The translations under genes and the position numbers were made by a program. A stretch of 64,000 nucleotides of DNA from Acidimicrobiaceae bacterium. Its GTDB lineage: Bacteria > Actinomycetota > Acidimicrobiia > Acidimicrobiales > Ilumatobacteraceae. This document shows, in pieces, positions 44,692 through 52,101 of this stretch (position 1 is its first letter; the number at the start of each line of letters is the position of its first letter). The notes below the pieces were generated by a model. The model saw only the letters and a list, made by a program, of their open reading frames with translations. It was not told the DNA's origin and made no database searches. The stretch lies in contig JACJWG010000002.1 of the NCBI GenBank assembly GCA_020637235.1, positions 248,001 to 312,000 on the forward strand. Reading direction: 5' to 3'.

Positions 44692-44861
44692 CACGAGACC
44701 GCCTCGAACTCGTCGGGCTCGGCGTCGGCAGCACCGATCGCGCGAACTCCTGCGCTGGTGTCGACGTCGTCCCGGGCCACGATCCGATCGCACCAACCCA
44801 CGTACCCGACGCACAGCAGGACGAAGGCGACCATCGTCGCCACCATCACCACGTCGCCCAT
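44691..44861 (-). CDS. Small membrane protein at the head of the kdp operon
   Basis: A 56-aa product with one membrane helix (about residues 4-24, VVMVATMVAFVLLCVGYVGW), then a charged tail ending DEFEAVS. The ATG at 44861 has a GGAGG ribosome binding site. It is the first gene of the kdp operon and overlaps kdpF. Similar tiny proteins with a CVGYV-CDRI pattern precede kdpF in other actinobacteria, from memory; function unknown. Confidence 0.75.
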   Translation of the reverse strand: MGDVVMVATMVAFVLLCVGYVGWCDRIVARDDVDTSAGVRAIGAADAEPDEFEAVS

Positions 44862-44945
44862 CTCGGACCTCCTCCGATCGACCAGCCCGTCCGGTCGGAC
44901 GAGCGGGATCCGGTGTACGCCGGCGCCGTCCGCCACGGGAAGCGC

Positions 44946-44994
44946 CTTCACGGGTTCTTCACGCCCGACCGGCCCTTCTTCACGCCGCCTTCAC
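44946..44994. promoter_or_regulatory. Four phased CTTCAC direct repeats upstream of kdp
   Basis: CTTCAC occurs at 44946, 44957, 44978 and 44989, that is at steps of 11, 21 and 11 bp, about two helical turns overall. OmpR/PhoB-type regulators bind direct repeats with 11-bp spacing. The site lies 85-133 bp upstream of the first kdp start codon and 56 bp upstream of the divergent gene at 45050. A KdpE operator is the simplest reading. Confidence 0.6.
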
Positions 44995-45049
44995 CGCTCG
45001 CACCGGGCATCCGCCACCACCACGTCCGCGCTGTGGGATCGTGAGGCAC

Positions 45050-46105
45050 GTGGATCTGACCAACGACGAGCGCGCAGCCATGCGGGCCTACCTGCAACGG
45101 TCGGAGGTCCGCCTGTCGACGACGCACCGCGTGGTCACCGCCTTGTTGTCGGGCGCCGGCGTGTTGGTGCTGCTGCCTGCCATCGGTCGCGACTCGGTCG
45201 TCAACGTGCTGCGCTCCCTGCTGGCTTCGAACACGCCGATGCACACCGTCCTCGCCGCTCTGGTGGTCTGCACCTTGTCGCTCACGTTCGCGGTGCTCTG
45301 GCTGCTGCTCTACGAGATCACCCGCTTCTACTTCCACTCCAACCACGTCAGCGGCGAAGGCGGTACCACCTTCACGCCACGGTTCACCCTCACCAGCTTG
45401 CACCTGCCCTACGACGAGCTCGGGCCCACGGGTCTGGCCGCGCTGCAGGCCCGTCGCGACGACCCCTCGAACGTCGAGTTGCTGGTGCCCAGCAACGACA
45501 TCGCGCGGCGCGTCATCGACGCCCAGTTGCGCGCCTACGACGGGTTGCGCGACCACACGTCGAGCGATTCGATGCGTGCGGCAGCGCTGCTGCAGCTCGC
45601 CGGCGTGCGCGACCGGCTGCTCGTCGACGAGGTCGCGAAGATCGAGTACGGCATGGCCCGCCACGTGTTGCGTGTGCAGGTGATCGTGCTGCGCTACATC
45701 AAGGCGCTGCTCGTGGTGTTGGTGACGCTGGCATCCACGTACACGCTCGCCGCCGTGGTGGAGATGGCGCCACTGGTGGACGACAGCGCCGAACGTTGGA
45801 TCGTGGCGGCTCTGGTCGTGTGGGCGCCCACCGTGCTGTTCGTGAGTGCCTCACCGGTGCAATGGCTCGACCGCGTGCTGAAATCGGAAGGTGCCACGTC
45901 CACCGGCATCCGCTACGACCGCGACCTCACCCGTCTCGAACGGGTGGTGTCGGTGGTCTCGCTCGCCGTGCTGCTCGGCGCGCTGGTCTGCGGGGGTGTG
46001 CTGCTCGCTCGCGACGCCACGACGATGGGCACGGTGAGCCTCGCTGCGGCGTCGGGCGGCGGCCTCGCGGCGGAGATCTGGCTGTTGCGGCGCATCCGCC
46101 GCTGA
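45050..46105 (+). CDS. Predicted four-helix membrane protein of unknown function
   Basis: Family not recognised. The 351-aa product has membrane segments at about residues 30-50, 68-90, 220-245 and 250-275, with another pair near the C-terminus. Between them is a soluble loop (about 100-210) that contains YDELGPTGLAALQARRDDPS. The start is GTG at 45050 with AGG 5 nt upstream; GTG at 45041 is possible. It is divergent from kdp and shares the CTTCAC repeat region, which hints at K+ or osmotic control, but this is inference. Confidence 0.65.
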   Translation: MDLTNDERAAMRAYLQRSEVRLSTTHRVVTALLSGAGVLVLLPAIGRDSVVNVLRSLLASNTPMHTVLAALVVCTLSLTFAVLWLLLYEITRFYFHSNHVSGEGGTTFTPRFTLTSLHLPYDELGPTGLAALQARRDDPSNVELLVPSNDIARRVIDAQLRAYDGLRDHTSSDSMRAAALLQLAGVRDRLLVDEVAKIEYGMARHVLRVQVIVLRYIKALLVVLVTLASTYTLAAVVEMAPLVDDSAERWIVAALVVWAPTVLFVSASPVQWLDRVLKSEGATSTGIRYDRDLTRLERVVSVVSLAVLLGALVCGGVLLARDATTMGTVSLAAASGGGLAAEIWLLRRIRR

Positions 46106-46116
46106 CCAGTGGACAC

Positions 46117-46165
46117 AGGATCGCCACACACCTGCGACCTCCCCGCGACGCACGGCGGCGATCCT
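46117..46165. promoter_or_regulatory. 9-bp inverted repeat upstream of the OmpR-type regulator
   Basis: AGGATCGCC (46117-46125) and GGCGATCCT (46157-46165) form a perfect inverted repeat with 31 bp between them, in the 115-bp gap before the regulator at 46221. It could be an operator or part of an RNA fold; there is no T-run. Confidence 0.35.
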
Positions 46166-46220
46166 CGTGGGGCGACGACGGATGGGCGCGATCGACGACC
46201 GCGTCCGGAACGAGGAGCGA

Positions 46221-46946
46221 ATGGGCGAACATGTGATGGTGGCTGACACCGTGATGCTCGTGGAAGACGACCACGCCGTTCGTTCGCTGGTCCGATTGTT
46301 GCTGGAGGACGAAGGACTCACCGTCGTCGAGGCGGCGACCGGCACCGAGGCGATCGACGCCTTCAGCCGTCACGCGATCGACCTGGTGCTGCTCGACATC
46401 CGGCTGCCCGGCATGAACGGTTTCGACGTCTGCCGGCAGTTGCGCCGATCGAGTGACGTGCCGATCATCATGGTGACCGCTCAGCAGGACAGCCACGACG
46501 TCGTCGCCGGTCTCGAGCTGGGCGCCGACGACTACGTCACCAAGCCGTTCAACGATCGTGAGTTGATGGCGCGGGTCAGGGCACAACTCCGACGCCGATC
46601 AGGTGCGGTCGCCGCTGCGGCCACCGGGCCGATCCGAACGTCGATCGTGATCGGCGACCTCGAGATCCGGCCGGTGGAAGGGCGCGTGCTGCGCGACGGC
46701 GAGGAGATCGCACTCACCAAGACCGAGTTCCAGCTGCTCAACCATCTGGCACTGCACCCCAACCGGTTGTGGTCGCGCGACCAACTGCTCGAACACGTCT
46801 GGGGCTACGCGTACCAGGGCGACGGCCGCCTGGTCGACACGCACATCGCTCGTCTCCGAGCAAAGGTCGAACCCGACCCGGCGAACCCGGAGATCATCCA
46901 GACCGTGCGCGGCCTGGGGTACCGGCTGTCGACGACGGGCCGATGA
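46221..46946 (+). CDS. OmpR-family response regulator (MtrA-like)
   Basis: A DNA-binding response regulator of 241 aa. Receiver motifs are VMLVEDDHA, LVLLDIRLPGMNG and YVTKPFNDRELMARV. The winged helix shows LTKTEFQLLNHLALHPNRLW, VDTHIARLRAKVE and TVRGLGYRL. The ATG at 46221 has GAGGAG 4-9 nt upstream. The operon regulator, kinase, GerMN lipoprotein copies the mtrA-mtrB-lpqB layout, so it may be the MtrA equivalent controlling wall and division genes. Confidence 0.85.
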   Translation: MGEHVMVADTVMLVEDDHAVRSLVRLLLEDEGLTVVEAATGTEAIDAFSRHAIDLVLLDIRLPGMNGFDVCRQLRRSSDVPIIMVTAQQDSHDVVAGLELGADDYVTKPFNDRELMARVRAQLRRRSGAVAAAATGPIRTSIVIGDLEIRPVEGRVLRDGEEIALTKTEFQLLNHLALHPNRLWSRDQLLEHVWGYAYQGDGRLVDTHIARLRAKVEPDPANPEIIQTVRGLGYRLSTTGR

Positions 46947-48322
46947 GGTTCCTGCCGCGAGGTCTGCGCGCGCGCACGACCATGGCGTTCGCGCTGCTGG
47001 CGCTCGTGCTGTCGATCACGCTGAGCGTCGTGACCTACCAGCTCGCCCGCTGGTATCTGCTCGACCAGCGCGAAGACCTCGCGACCCAGCAGGTGTCGAT
47101 CAACGCTCTGGTGGTGCGCGGTCTCGTGGCCGCCGGCGTCGCCGAGCGGGAGGACGTGGTCGAGCGCGTGCGTTCCCTGACGAACGCTCGGTCGGTGCTG
47201 CGCATCGGCGACACCTGGTTCGCATCCGTGGTCGAGCTGACCGAGGAACGGGTGCCGGACGGGCTGCGCTCCGAGGTGGCCGACGAAGGTGCCGCGAAAC
47301 AGCGCGTCCTGATCAACGGCGCGCCGTATCTGCTGGTCGGTGTCGAGTTGCCGAGCGTCGACGCGAGCTATTACGAGTTCGCCCCCTTGTCGGAGTACGA
47401 ACGGACGTTGGAGACCCTGCTGGCCGTGCTCGTGGTGGGTGCGTCGATCACCACCATCGGCGGCGCGTTCGCCGGCCGTCTGGCGTCGCGGCGTCTGATG
47501 CGGCCGCTGCGCCAAGTGGCCGGCGTGGCCCAGGCGATGAGTGCTGGCGACCTGTCGCGCCGTCTGGTGGTCGACGACGACCGCGACCTGCAACCGGTGG
47601 CCACGTCCTTCAACGAGATGGCCGAGGGCCTCGAGGCCCGTATCGCCCGAGAGCTGCGGTTCACCGCCGACGTGAGCCACGAACTGCGCACGCCGCTGAC
47701 GGCCATGGCATCGGCGGTCGGTCTCGCCCAACGGGCGCAGCTGACGGGACGGGCACAGTTCGCGATCGACGTACTCGACCAGCAGGTCGATCACCTGCGC
47801 CGCCTCACCCTCGAGTTGCTCGAGATCTCGCGCATCGACGCCGGAGTCGCCGAGCTCGAGGTCGACGACGTCGACGTCCGGCAGGCGACGCTGCGCACGA
47901 TGGCGGCGGCAGGGGTGGAGGCGACCCGGTTGCGCTGCGAGCTCGGCGACGAGACGTTGCATCCGCTCGACCGCACCCGGTTCGAGCGCGTGCTCGCCAA
48001 CCTGCTCGAGAACGCCGAGCGCTACGCGGGCGGCGTCACGGCCGTCGAGCTCGAACGGGACGATGACGGCACGCTCGTCGTGTGTGTCGACGACGCCGGG
48101 CCAGGTGTGCCACTCGAGGAACGCGTCGCGATCTTCGGGCGGTTCCACCGCGGCAACGCCGAGCAGCCGGTCGATCGGCCGAAGGGCACCGGCCTCGGAC
48201 TGTCGTTGGTCGAGGAGCACGCCCGCCTCCACGGCGGCGAGGCCCACGTGACCGACAGCCCCTGGGGTGGGGCTCGCTTCGTCGTCACCTTCCCGATCCC
48301 GGGTCCGAGGTCGGCGTCGTGA
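46943..48322 (+). CDS. Sensor histidine kinase (MtrB-like)
   Basis: A 459-aa membrane kinase with two membrane helices (about residues 12-32 and 155-178) around an extracellular sensor of about 120 residues. A HAMP domain follows (RRLMRPLRQVAGVAQAMSAG), then the H-box FTADVSHELRTPLTAM, the N-box NLLENAERY, the G1 box VDDAGPGVP and the G2 box GTGLGLSLV. It overlaps the regulator gene by 4 nt (ATGA) and the lipoprotein gene downstream. Confidence 0.92.
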   Translation: MRFLPRGLRARTTMAFALLALVLSITLSVVTYQLARWYLLDQREDLATQQVSINALVVRGLVAAGVAEREDVVERVRSLTNARSVLRIGDTWFASVVELTEERVPDGLRSEVADEGAAKQRVLINGAPYLLVGVELPSVDASYYEFAPLSEYERTLETLLAVLVVGASITTIGGAFAGRLASRRLMRPLRQVAGVAQAMSAGDLSRRLVVDDDRDLQPVATSFNEMAEGLEARIARELRFTADVSHELRTPLTAMASAVGLAQRAQLTGRAQFAIDVLDQQVDHLRRLTLELLEISRIDAGVAELEVDDVDVRQATLRTMAAAGVEATRLRCELGDETLHPLDRTRFERVLANLLENAERYAGGVTAVELERDDDGTLVVCVDDAGPGVPLEERVAIFGRFHRGNAEQPVDRPKGTGLGLSLVEEHARLHGGEAHVTDSPWGGARFVVTFPIPGPRSAS

Positions 48323-48918
48323 GACGGATCGATCACCGACGACGGGGGGCGGCGCTCGGCGCGACCGCCGTCGGCGCAGTCGCCCTGGTGGTGACCGCGT
48401 GCGGGGTGCCGATCGAGGGCTCGCCGCGCGGGGTGCCGGCCAACCAGCTGCCTGCCGGCCTGCAGACACCCGAGACCACGGTGGAGGACTCCCCGGACAC
48501 CACCGAGTCGGTGGAGGTGTGGTTCGTGCGCGACGAGCTGCTCGTCGGGTCGCGACACACCGTCGACGCACCGCTCACCCCGCAGAAGGCGCTCGACGAG
48601 CTGCTGCTCGGCCCCGACGCCGACGAACAGGGCCGAGCGTTGCGGTCGGCCCTGCCCGACGCCGAGGTGGTGCTCGGCACCACGTTCGCACGCGGCATCG
48701 CGACGGTCGACCTGTCGCCGCGCTTTTCCGAGATCCCCGCCAGCGATCAACTGCTGGCGGTGGCACAGATCGTGCTCACGCTCACCGATCTGCGCGGGGT
48801 GGGCCTGGTGGCGTTCCAGGTGGAGGGCGCCCCGATCGCCGTGCCGCTGCCGTCGGGTGAGTCGTCCGGCGAGCGGGTGTCACGCGACGATTACTACGGC
48901 CTGGCCATCACGGTCTGA
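48319..48918 (+). CDS. GerMN-domain lipoprotein (short LpqB-like)
   Basis: The 199-aa product has an N-terminal signal and lipobox (VALVVTAC, Cys28) and one GerMN domain (about 60-180: VEVWFVRDELL, LDELLLGPDADEQ, GIATVDLSPRF, QIVLTLTDLRGVGLVAFQVEG). LpqB proteins of mtrAB operons carry GerMN plus a beta-propeller of several hundred residues; that part is absent. GTGA overlap with the kinase stop indicates coupled translation. Confidence 0.85.
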   Translation: MRRIDHRRRGAALGATAVGAVALVVTACGVPIEGSPRGVPANQLPAGLQTPETTVEDSPDTTESVEVWFVRDELLVGSRHTVDAPLTPQKALDELLLGPDADEQGRALRSALPDAEVVLGTTFARGIATVDLSPRFSEIPASDQLLAVAQIVLTLTDLRGVGLVAFQVEGAPIAVPLPSGESSGERVSRDDYYGLAITV

Positions 48919-48919
48919 T

Positions 48920-48951
48920 CCGAGTCCGGTCCGGCAACGGTCCGGACTCGG
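48920..48951. terminator. Hairpin between two convergent genes
   Basis: A perfect 10-bp inverted repeat (CCGAGTCCGG and CCGGACTCGG, loop of 12 nt) lies in the 54-bp gap between the lipoprotein gene and the minus-strand gene at 48973. It lacks a T-run but could act in both directions. Confidence 0.6.
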
Positions 48952-48972
48952 CAGGAGCTGGCCGGTGACGAC

Positions 48973-49581
48973 TCAGGCGATGCGTCGCATCATCGCCGGA
49001 TCAGCGGCGGCGAGCGAGCTCTGCTGGTCGCCGCCGAAGGCGAAGCCCCGCAGCGTGACGAGGGCGTCCACGATCGACACCACGCCGGTGAAGGTGTCCA
49101 TCTTCACCTGCGCGTCCGGATCCACCCCGCCGACGGCGATCGCCAGCCCGCGCCGTTCGACGGCGCGCAGCACCTCGCCCGTCGTCGGCAGATCGGTGGC
49201 GACGACGACGCTCACGAGCGGATCGGCGAGTGCGGCGGTGGTTCCCGGCGACCGGTCGGTCGGACGCAGCTCGAGCAGCGAGCCGCGCAGGCGCACCGCG
49301 TCGGCCTGGTCGAGGGCGTCGCGCACGAGCCGCTCGACGGCCATCGCCGTGGCTCCGGGTGGCAGCTCGTCGAGGTCGACGAAGCGCAGCGCCGGTCCGA
49401 GGGGCGTCCCCGGGACGCATCCGGCGGGCAGCACGGTCGCGTCCACCTGGGGAACCAGCGCGACACGGGCCAGTACCTCCGCCAGGTCGCCGATGTCACT
49501 GGGCGCGGGTTGCGCCGCGATCACGACCTCGACGCGGTCGGCCACCGCGATCTCGCAGAGCCGGTCGAACAGCCACGACAT
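48973..49581 (-). CDS. Hypothetical protein coupled to a STAS-domain gene
   Basis: Family not recognised. The 202-aa product is soluble, mixed alpha/beta, rich in Val, Ala and Asp. It has alternating hydrophobic strands (VEVVIAAQ, PLVSVVVATDLPTTGEVL, LAIAVGGVDPDAQVKMD). Its ATG overlaps the stop of the STAS gene upstream by one base (TGATG), so the two are probably made in fixed ratio and may act together, for example as a regulatory or antisigma pair. Confidence 0.6.
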   Translation of the reverse strand: MSWLFDRLCEIAVADRVEVVIAAQPAPSDIGDLAEVLARVALVPQVDATVLPAGCVPGTPLGPALRFVDLDELPPGATAMAVERLVRDALDQADAVRLRGSLLELRPTDRSPGTTAALADPLVSVVVATDLPTTGEVLRAVERRGLAIAVGGVDPDAQVKMDTFTGVVSIVDALVTLRGFAFGGDQQSSLAAADPAMMRRIA

Positions 49582-49988
49582 CAGGCAACCTCCCCGAGCG
49601 GATCGATCAGGTCGGCAGCGACCGTCGACAGATCGGCGCCGCTGCGCGAGCGGATGACCTGCAGTGCCTGCTCGACGGTCGCCACCAGCGGCGCGAGCCG
49701 GTCGGCGTCGGCCAGCACCAGATGCAGCGTGACATCGGCACGGTCGGACACCACGACGGTCTCCGCCGCCATCAGCCGGTGGACCAGCGCGGTCGTGAGC
49801 GCATGCACCGCAGTGGGGCTGATGCGTTCGACCTGGCGCAGGTCGACCACCAGGTGGTCGTCGATCGGCACGAAGCGCATCGCTTCGGCGATGGTGTTCG
49901 CGTCGGCGTCACCGTCCACCGCCCCGATGACACGGACGACGGCACAACCCGAGATGGTGTTCATCTGGAGATCGAGCATGCTCTGCAT
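49581..49988 (-). CDS. STAS-domain protein (anti-anti-sigma-factor-like)
   Basis: The product of about 135 aa resembles a STAS domain: an early strand (CAVVRVIGAVDG), then HLVVDLRQVERISPTAVHAL, the position where anti-anti-sigma factors carry a phosphorylatable Ser, followed by helix and strand. Here SPTAV provides Ser and Thr. The start is uncertain among ATGs at 49988, 49979 and 49964, none with a strong ribosome binding site. No anti-sigma kinase is adjacent. Confidence 0.65.
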   Translation of the reverse strand: MQSMLDLQMNTISGCAVVRVIGAVDGDADANTIAEAMRFVPIDDHLVVDLRQVERISPTAVHALTTALVHRLMAAETVVVSDRADVTLHLVLADADRLAPLVATVEQALQVIRSRSGADLSTVAADLIDPLGEVA

Positions 49989-50105
49989 GCTGCCGGGCCA
50001 CTGTCGCGAACCCGTGACGGCGTCGCGCCGGATCGCGCACAGTCGTGTCACACGACCGGGCCCCACCGATCGGGTGGGGCTCGGCTGGCTGCCCTCAGGT
50101 GTGGA

Positions 50106-50327
50106 TCACCAGCTGATCTCGACCTCGATCTCGTTGTCGGCGCCGACCTCGACCTCCATCTTGAAGGTCACCTGGTCGGGTACGCGCACGGTGTACCGGA
50201 GACCACCACGCACCACCTCGACCTGGTTGTGCCGGGCCAGCTGATCGGCCAGCTCGCGCAGACGCGCCGCGGCCGCCTCGCGGCTCAGCGTCTCCTCATG
50301 GCTCAGTTCCATCAATTCGTCGCCCAT
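50106..50327 (-). CDS. Amphi-Trp domain protein
   Basis: A 73-aa protein with an N-terminal amphipathic helix (SREAAAARLRELADQLARHN) and a short beta domain (VRVPDQVTFKMEVEVGADNE) ending in EVEISW. This helix-plus-sheet pattern with a terminal Trp matches the amphi-Trp family. Molecular role unknown. The ATG at 50327 has a GGAGG ribosome binding site. Confidence 0.78.
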   Translation of the reverse strand: MGDELMELSHEETLSREAAAARLRELADQLARHNQVEVVRGGLRYTVRVPDQVTFKMEVEVGADNEIEVEISW

Positions 50328-50381
50328 CGATCCCTCCTGTCTCGTCGGTGGCGGTGCACCGGGTGGCTCGTCGGCACTCTG

Positions 50382-51113
50382 TCACGCTCGGAGGTCGTCG
50401 TCGCTTCGGGCGACGGTCGACCCGGACGGCGGAGACGACGTCGGGACGACGTCTCGCCAGCGTCGGTGGAGCTCGGCCGCGACGTCGTCGCCGACGATGG
50501 CGGCGAGTTCGCCGGCGAGTGACTCGATCACCGCCCGATCACCCACGTACGCATCGGGCGCCTCGGTGCACACCCACGCCATCGCGTCGCCGTCCGCGCC
50601 CCAGTCGCGCCGCGCCCACCCGCGCACGGTGGCCACCTCGACGTCGTCGTCGCGCATCTCCCAGTCGACCTTGATCGGCAACTGCCAGCACACGGATGGC
50701 TTCCAGTCGCTCGGTGACTCGCCGGATGCGACTGCGCCCAGGTGCAGCGCGCATCCGGCACCGCCCGGGAAGTCGGGACGGTTCGAGAAGATGCAGGCAC
50801 CGTCGACGACACGGGTGTTGGTGGCGGTGTCGTCGGAGAAGATGCCGTCGACGGCGGCGACCCGGTGGTGCTGGAACACCGCCGGCGACAGCGTCGCGGC
50901 GAGCGCCGCCACGGTGCGCGCCTCGTCGAGACCGTCGAGCTCGGCGCCGATCGAGCAGCAGCCGTGCTGGAGGTGGGCGGCTCGTTCCGGCCCGATCCCG
51001 TGGCAGCCACGGCCCCAGATACAGGTCCAGTTCGACCCGAGGAAGCGACGCTCGAACCGCCAGAGCGTGTCACCGGCGTCGACCTCGAGGTAGGGCTCGT
51101 CGGCGGCGACCAC
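50382..51113 (-). CDS. Cysteine-rich conserved hypothetical protein
   Basis: Family not firmly recognised. The 243-aa product has cysteines in WTCIWGRGCHGIG and LQHGCCSIGAEL near residues 30-55 and further single cysteines at DGACIFSNRP, GCALHLGA and SVCWQLP. This resembles metal- or Fe-S-binding cysteine clusters of DUF3109/YkgJ type. The frame downstream is regular and soluble. Its GTG start lies one base after the LLM oxidoreductase stop, so the two are co-transcribed. Confidence 0.6.
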   Translation of the reverse strand: MVAADEPYLEVDAGDTLWRFERRFLGSNWTCIWGRGCHGIGPERAAHLQHGCCSIGAELDGLDEARTVAALAATLSPAVFQHHRVAAVDGIFSDDTATNTRVVDGACIFSNRPDFPGGAGCALHLGAVASGESPSDWKPSVCWQLPIKVDWEMRDDDVEVATVRGWARRDWGADGDAMAWVCTEAPDAYVGDRAVIESLAGELAAIVGDDVAAELHRRWRDVVPTSSPPSGSTVARSDDDLRA

Positions 51114-51114
51114 G

Positions 51115-51987
51115 TCAGCCGACGAGTGCGGGAGCGAGCGCTCGCCACTCGTCGACGGGGAGCGCTCGCGGATCGGCGGTCAGCACCTGGACACACACGT
51201 GGTCCGCGCCCGCGTCACGATGTGCCTGCACGCGTGCAGCGATCGCCGCCTCGTCACCCCACACCACGAGCGCGTCGACCAACCGGTCGCTGCCCCCGTT
51301 CGCGATGTCGTCGTCGGTGAAGCCCTGGCGCTTCCAGTTGTTCGCGTAGTTCGGCAGGCCGAGGTAGGTGGCGAGGTGCATGCGGGCGATCTCGCGAGCC
51401 TTCGTGGGGTCGGTTTCGAGCACCACCCCCTGTTCGCTCGCCACCAGACCGTCGCCGATGCCGGCGCGAGCTTTCGCGGTGAGCTCGGGGGTGACGAGGT
51501 AGGGGTGCGTGCCGGCGCTGCGGGTACGGGCGAGCTCGAGCATCTTGGGGCCGAGCGCCGCGATCACGCGGTCGCTCTTGGCGAGCGGTGTGTCGGCGGC
51601 ATCGAGCCCGTCGAGATAGGCAGCCATCGTCTCGACCGGCTTGGTGTAGGTGCCGGGCGAGTTGACGTGGTCGATGAAGGGACGATGGCTGATGCCGATG
51701 CCGCACAGGTAACGCGGGCCGTGCGCGGTGACGAGCCGGGCGTGCTCGGCGGCGGCCTCCTCGGGCATGTGCATCCACACGTTCAGGATGCCGGTCGCGA
51801 TCGTGACCGTCGAGGTGGCGCCGAGCAGGTTGGCGAGCGGGCTCCACAGGTCGCCGCCGACGTCGGGGATCCACAACGCCGCCCAGCCCTGGGCCTCGAG
51901 TTCCGTGGCCGCTGCCGCGGTGGCTGCCGCGTCTCCATAGCGGAGCATGCCGCTCCAGATGCCCGTGCCGGTGAGTCGTGAGGTCAT
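51115..51987 (-). CDS. LLM-class (luciferase-like) F420-dependent oxidoreductase
   Basis: The 290-aa product is a TIM-barrel of the luciferase-like family: early GIWSGMLRYGDAAATAAAAT, GWAALWIPDVGGDLW, TVTIATGILNVWMHMPEEAA and RYLCGIGISHRP. Such actinobacterial proteins usually use coenzyme F420 or FMN. Late residues DDDIANGGSDRLVDALVVWG fit the probable-oxidoreductase TIGR family. Substrate unknown. Confidence 0.85.
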   Translation of the reverse strand: MTSRLTGTGIWSGMLRYGDAAATAAAATELEAQGWAALWIPDVGGDLWSPLANLLGATSTVTIATGILNVWMHMPEEAAAEHARLVTAHGPRYLCGIGISHRPFIDHVNSPGTYTKPVETMAAYLDGLDAADTPLAKSDRVIAALGPKMLELARTRSAGTHPYLVTPELTAKARAGIGDGLVASEQGVVLETDPTKAREIARMHLATYLGLPNYANNWKRQGFTDDDIANGGSDRLVDALVVWGDEAAIAARVQAHRDAGADHVCVQVLTADPRALPVDEWRALAPALVG

Positions 51988-52101
51988 CCGGCGAGTCTTC
52001 CAGCGACGGGACGGAGCCGACGTGTCGAGGTGCGGGCCGCGCCTGGGCGGCGCGCGGGGACGGCGACGCGCTCGCGGCCGACGGCACGCAGGTCTCGTGC
52101 G

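Noticed and set aside
42851..44734. Longer kdpA start at 44734
   Set aside because: The extension is Arg-rich and overlaps kdpF; ATG at 44593 with an ATGA overlap gives the normal KdpA N-terminus.
40728..44900. Long plus-strand open frames across the kdp region
   Set aside because: They mirror kdpC, kdpB and kdpA on the other strand and have no domain matches; a high-GC shadow effect.
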